In this document: piece by piece, positions 59,437-64,000 of the stretch
How positions within the stretch are numbered: position 1 is the first letter of the stretch
Layout of the letters: each line of letters starts with the position of its first letter
NCBI GenBank assembly: GCA_011009095.1
Contig: VTPC01005357.1
Span: 1-64,000, forward strand
Direction: 5' to 3'
Length of the DNA stretch: 64,000 nt
From: Ignelater luminosus
Taxonomy: Eukaryota > Arthropoda > Insecta > Coleoptera > Elateridae
Made by a program: the position numbers and the translations under genes
The notes under the pieces: generated by a model
Databases searched by the model: none
Seen by the model: the letters and a program-made list of their open reading frames with translations, nothing else
What the model was told of the DNA's origin: nothing

Positions 59437-61740
59437 ATGGATATATCAATCAATCAAAGACAGCTAAACCAAAGCCCAACAAAAACTACGGCATGGAGGT
59501 ATAAAGAAGCCGACGAAGGAAGAGTGGTCGACTTGCTCAGTAGAAGAATAAATCTCAACAGACCAACAAACCAGGAAGAATTGGGAGAACTTCTCCAGAT
59601 TATATGTCAAAATGTCCTGGAATATCCTAAGAAGGGGAGGCGGAAAGGTGTAGATTGGTGGAACTAGCAAGTCGCCGACACCAGGAAACTGTGTCTTTTC
59701 ACCAGGAGAGAATTAACAAGAATCAGAAAAAAATAGGCACGAACCGCGAAGGAAGGGAAAAGCATACAAACCTAGAAAACGAAGAAGTGGAAGAAGTATA
59801 TCGACAAGTCAGGAAGACATTCAAAAGGGAAATTGAAAATTCAATGAAACGCATTTGGAAAGACGCTAAAAAGAACGACTGAAAGGGTAGAGGATATAAA
59901 ATAGTTACGAAGCACATCAAAACAAAAAATAGCAGAACCAACATATCGCTGGAAAAGATACCGGCGATCTGCGACAAACTTTTCTCCACTTAAGTAAAAC
60001 AAGCCTGGGCCCAATCAGAAGGGGACGACATTGAACCAGTAAAACCTGAGAAACTAGAATAAGTCAAAACAAAAATAAGAAATAAAAAGCTTCCGGACCA
60101 GATGGTATCCTCCCTGAAGTATAAAAATTATCATCCAAAAGGAACCGGGCTTGCTAAAAGATATATTTAATAAACTTTTAACGGAGGAAATGTTCCCTCG
60201 CCAATGGAAAGTGACAAGACTAACGTTAGTCTCTAAACCTAGAAAAAACGTGCAAGGAGAAGTTACGTACGGGCCGATTTGCCTATTGAATGTAATAGGT
60301 AAATTGTACAAACACGTCATCAAAAACAGACTGGAAAAAGAAGTGGAAAACAAGGGAGACCTTGACTCGAGGCAATACGGCTTCCGTAAAGGAAGAACAA
60401 CGACGGACACCGTAAGAGACGTAACCAGTATCGTCAAAGCGGCTAGGGCAGGAACCTGAAACACCAGGAAATTAAGCGTACTAATTACGCTAGACGTAAA
60501 GAATACGATTAACGCTGCAAGCTGGCAGAGAATAATAAAAGAACTAGAAAGGAGAAACATAAGAAACTATTTGACCAAGGTGATCAAACGCTATCTAAGC
60601 GATAGAAGTATCATTATAGAAGATACCGAAGGAAACAAGGAAAAGAGGAAGATGAAGTGCTGAATTCCGCTATTATGAATCATCCTTTACGATGGGGTGA
60701 TGAAAATCCTAGTACCCTCTTCGCCTTTGCAGATGACTTGGCAATGGTAGTGGTGGCTAAGAAGGAAAGAGAGTTGGAGCGTATTACAAATAATACTCTC
60801 CAACAAATACCAGATGGATGACAGGAAACAAACTGCAATTGGCGCCGGAGAAAACAGAAGCCGTGCCGACGAAGAACAGTGGAGAATATAAATCTAGTAT
60901 TAAGGGGCAAGAGAATCGAAATAAAAAACTCCCTAAAGTATCTGTGGGTGATATTAGATCTATGCTACCAACAACACATCCAATACATTGCTGATAAAAC
61001 TGACCGTCAAGCAATGGCAATCAATAGGCTAATGCCAAATATAGGAAAGGTCCTGACGTCGGCGGCAACGTCGGTTGTGCTATACGCATCTCTAGTCTGG
61101 GCGAAGGCCTAAAGGTAGCTAGTTATATACAAAAACTCAAAAAAGTTCAAAGAAAGTTGACTCTAAGAATCGCGGCGGCGTACAGAATTACGTAGACGGA
61201 CGCGCTACTAACTATCGCTGGCCTGACTCCTTTCAAACTTCAAGTCGATGAAAGAACTAGAGTATATAATACAGGCCTACAAGCAAGAAACCATAAAGAC
61301 GCCAGAAGGGAAACCATCGAGAAGTGGCAAAACACGTGGAACGCAGATACGGGAAAAAACAAGTGGACAAAGACACTAATTCAAGAAGTTGGACAGTGGA
61401 CCGAAAGAAAACACGGCAAATTGAATTACCCCGTTACCCAGGTGCTAATCGGCCACGGTAGCTTCAATGTGTACCTGAGAGCAATAAAGAAGGCAGAAAC
61501 GGACAGGTGTAGATTCTGCAGATATGATATTGATGACGCAGAACACGCAATATTTCATTGCGATAAGTTTAATGCAGAAAAAACACAGCTGGAAACCACC
61601 TTGGGAGAAGTGCTAACTCCTGAAAATATGGTGGTTCAAATGTTAGAACGTGAAGAAAAATGGGAATCTATCACTAAGTTTTTAACCAAAGTCACAAAAG
61701 CTAGAATAGAGTAAGAAAGAAAAAGGCAAAAAAAAAGAAC
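59437..61740 (+). mobile_element. Decayed R1-clade LINE, ORF2
   Basis: On the plus strand the blocks appear in order. GVDWWN (59.65 kb) and QVADTRKLCLFTRRELTRIR open the linker. FPRQWKVTRLTLVSKPRKN, CLLNVIGKLYKHVIKNRLEK and DSRQYGFRKGRTTTDTV (60.18-60.42 kb) are reverse transcriptase. LITLDVKNTINAASWQRII (60.48 kb), then FADDLAMVVVAKKEREL (60.73 kb), hold the catalytic Asp pair. At the C-terminus AIKKAETDRCRFCRYDIDDA and EHAIFHCDKF give a CX2CX8HX4C zinc knuckle (about 61.51-61.57 kb). The -DSRQYGFRKGRST- and TLDVKNAFNSASW wording and the knuckle are R1-clade features. The endonuclease is missing at the 5' side; stops and frameshifts occur throughout except the last 97 codons (61421-61714). 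Confidence 0.9.
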
Positions 61741-61899
61741 TCGTATAGATATTATTGACAAGTAGAGGCAAAAATCTCAATTTTCCAAAGCTTTTTTATT
61801 GTCAGACGCTAACGCCACTGAAAATAAAAGCATTTCATTTCTTATATCTTGATATGTAAAGAATTAAATGATCTACAAATTAGGTGGAACTCATGTTAT

Positions 61900-62410
61900 G
61901 CGTAGTATTTATGGTTGACAACGTCGAACTAGTAAACCAGTTACACGAGGAAGCACGTCAGTATCATTACTTATTTCAGTTCTATTCGTTCCAGCAACTG
62001 TTGACAGCTTATTTACAAGTTGCTTCGTAATCATTTCCATAGATCAAAGTCAAATAAGTTCGAGTTTGGTGATCTTGGAATTCAGACTGCAGGACCTCCG
62101 TAGCCAAATCCAATTTCCAAGAAAATGAGCATGCCACTACTCTATGAGGTAGTGTCTTGTCGTACTGAAACCACATAGCAAGGCATAGTTACCTTCTACC
62201 ATTTTAAAAGTTGTATTGTCGTTTTCTACAAACTTCTATTTAACCGATCTTCCATTACGTGCAAGTCCACCCCAAACATTATAACACTGGATTGTTGTTG
62301 AAAACGCCGCCCAATTGCACGTGTATTTTCTAAAGGCCAAGATTGTTCATTGTGTCTATAATTGTAGATACCATCTTTTGTATAAATGGCTTCGTTTGAC
62401 CATAGAACAT
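61900..62410 (-). mobile_element. DDE transposase relic of a Tc1/mariner-related group
   Basis: Minus-strand frames, right to left, read SNEAIYTKDGIYNYRHNEQS (62.40-62.35 kb; usual F(S)DEATFT), WPLENTRAIGRRFQQQSSVI and MFGVDL (about 62.26-62.34 kb), then WFQYDKTLPHRVV (about 62.14-62.18 kb; usual WFQQDGAPPH). Last come GYGGPAV and WIPRSPNSNLFDF (about 62.05-62.10 kb; usual GRGGP..WPPRSPDLTPLDF). This is the block order of DDE transposases commonly annotated as Tc3-like/DUF4817 in insects. The first Asp is Asn and several frame breaks are present. No TIRs were found. Confidence 0.7.
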
Positions 62411-62449
62411 TTGGAATGAAATTGACGTTGTCAGCGATTGGATATAAAA

Positions 62450-64000
62450 ATCATCGGGAAAATAATATTCGCTGTTGCGCGTTTTCACATTAAAATTGCT
62501 AAGGTTATTAGGTCCAAAAATGGCTTTAAATTATTTGCATTACATTTTTTTACATCTTCTTCATTCTTTAGATTTACTAGCTAGAGGGCATCCACTTTTT
62601 GGTAAACAGGAGTTCCTGATCTCTTGCCTCTCTAAGTTTTTGAAACGATTTTAGCGAAAATTTTGTGATCTGGTTGCCATTATACCCGGAAACCGATGCT
62701 GATATCTTCTTGAAGTTGGCGGAGCTGTCAATATCAGCATCTGGATCTATGTCGGAATATACAGAAGGTCACAGAGATCTATGGATGGAAACAAGTGTTA
62801 TTACTTGTAGAAATATCAAGAAGGTTTACTTCAAGGAAAATTCTACAAAAAGTTTGAAAATTACTTTTGACTACAGGGTTTTTCAGTCAACGCTGACAGT
62901 TTTTAGTAGGCGTTGGGTTTGACTTATTATGGAGTGGTGGCCTACAGAGTAATGTTTTCGCGATAGAGTGAGATTTGATAATCCACGTTATGCACAGCTT
63001 TCATGATCGTCTAGAGCAATGTTCAAAATATAGATCCAACTAGGTTTTCTGAATATTACCGTATCTCATTTTATGAGGATGTTGCAGTTTCAAAACCATC
63101 AGTATCGACTGAAAATCCTTGTATAAAACCATGAGATACCTATCGGCTGCTTACTTTTTCAGATGGAACATCCTATATGTTTTAAAATCTTCTTACTCCT
63201 AGTTTATTGCTGCTGATTACTACTATAATATTATACAGTGTAGGGGTCTAGAACTTACAGTTGCAACGTAGTTCAACTGTTTGTTGTATAGTCTTTTCAA
63301 ACCTGTAGACTTGACAGGGGTATTAAAAAGACATCTTTGGTAGTGTGTTGCAGTTTCAAAGGTAAAGTTAAGTTATTGGAGTGTCAAAGAGATGATTTTG
63401 CTATGCAGGATGTAATCGGGAACTACAAATTGCAATTTCTTATGATTTGTCTAAATACAACACTCTGTATTTGTTTTATACTACGACTACATTAGCTACC
63501 TTCAAGTAGCAATTTTTTGTTGTACTCAGAGTTATACTTTCTTATTATCATTACCCGAGGGTTTGGTTGAAGATCAGAAAATCAAATAAAATTGATTTTT
63601 AATACAGTTATACTTTCTAATTTCTACGTTATTCATGGACATGCACTATCTGGAGGTGAGCTAACAAAAACTGGATTGCATATGGGTGATAACTTTTTAG
63701 AAATAGAAAAATTATTACTATAACGATCGTTGAGAATAGGATACGCCACCAAAAACTTAATCACAATAATGAAATCATGTGAGGAGGATCAAAAACGGTA
63801 TAGAAGATTTTTCCAAGCCATGATAGTACTCAAAACAATATTCTTTGATCAGACTAAACAAATGGTACCTTTCACTGATAATTTCTTCTCCTTTGTTGAC
63901 TTTTTAGTTCCATTCTGGTTGGTGTCTGTTTTCCAATGTTGACGTTCTTATAAATCTTTTTCACTTGAATATTTGGTATAACTTTGGTATAACAAAAGAA
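62450..64000. other. Intergenic DNA to the window edge, no gene seen
   Basis: Open frames at 62665-62922 and 63730-63942 carry no recognisable domain. They are short, and I cannot support them as genes. No repeats of note. Confidence 0.5.

Noticed and set aside
1-64000. CRISPR arrays, prokaryotic operons or viral genomes
   Set aside because: No regularly spaced repeats, no operon-like gene packing, and no capsid or viral polymerase gene seen. All reverse transcriptases found are of the non-LTR type.

Overview
The window is AT-rich animal DNA, almost certainly from an insect. One host gene is recognisable: the 5' part of a Pax3/7-group gene whose N-terminus matches insect gooseberry (gsb). 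The rest is intronic and intergenic sequence packed with transposable elements of typical insect families (mariner, piggyBac, PIF/Harbinger, Jockey and R1 LINEs, foldback/MITE elements). The number and kind of LINE lineages make a beetle a reasonable guess, but that is inference.

Layout. gsb is on the minus strand. Coding exon 1 (15426 to 15372, 55 nt) encodes MAVSTLNMAPYFTGYPFQ plus the first base of a Gly codon. Exon 2 (3871 to 3558) supplies most of the paired domain. The intron between them is 11,500 bp. The remaining RED half of the paired domain and the homeodomain must lie beyond the left edge, because 1-3557 (start of intron 2) shows only a degraded mariner and a well-formed hammerhead ribozyme motif on the plus strand. 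Intron 1 holds LINE fragments, a 208-bp MITE with 32-bp TIRs, and a piggyBac relic nested in a LINE and carrying a perfect 139-bp inverted repeat. Upstream of gsb is an unusual GC-rich hairpin cluster (15.68-15.85 kb).

From 16 kb to the right edge (48 kb) no host gene could be supported. Elements in order: a PIF/Harbinger with TIRs and a CTA target duplication (18.5-20.3 kb); a foldback element (22.0-22.6 kb); a young 5'-truncated Jockey LINE with an intact 886-aa ORF2 and a 10-bp target duplication (27.6-30.5 kb); a decayed Jockey-like fragment (30.6-31.3 kb); an almost intact irritans-type mariner with one internal stop codon (35.4-36.7 kb); two decayed LINEs separated by tandem 3'-tail repeats (36.7-41.8 kb); a Jockey-like LINE on the minus strand (46.5-47.3 kb); a MITE (50.9-51.3 kb); a tRNA-derived SINE candidate (52.1-52.4 kb); a nested foldback element (52.9-53.7 kb); another minus-strand LINE (54.2-55.5 kb); an R1-clade LINE (59.4-61.7 kb); and a DDE transposase relic (61.9-62.4 kb).

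The window therefore reads as a developmental transcription factor gene with a very small first coding exon, a large TE-filled first intron and a gene-poor upstream flank, as is common around patterning genes in large insect genomes. Ages differ widely: the Jockey and the irritans mariner look recent, the others old. No CRISPR, operon or prokaryotic feature is present.
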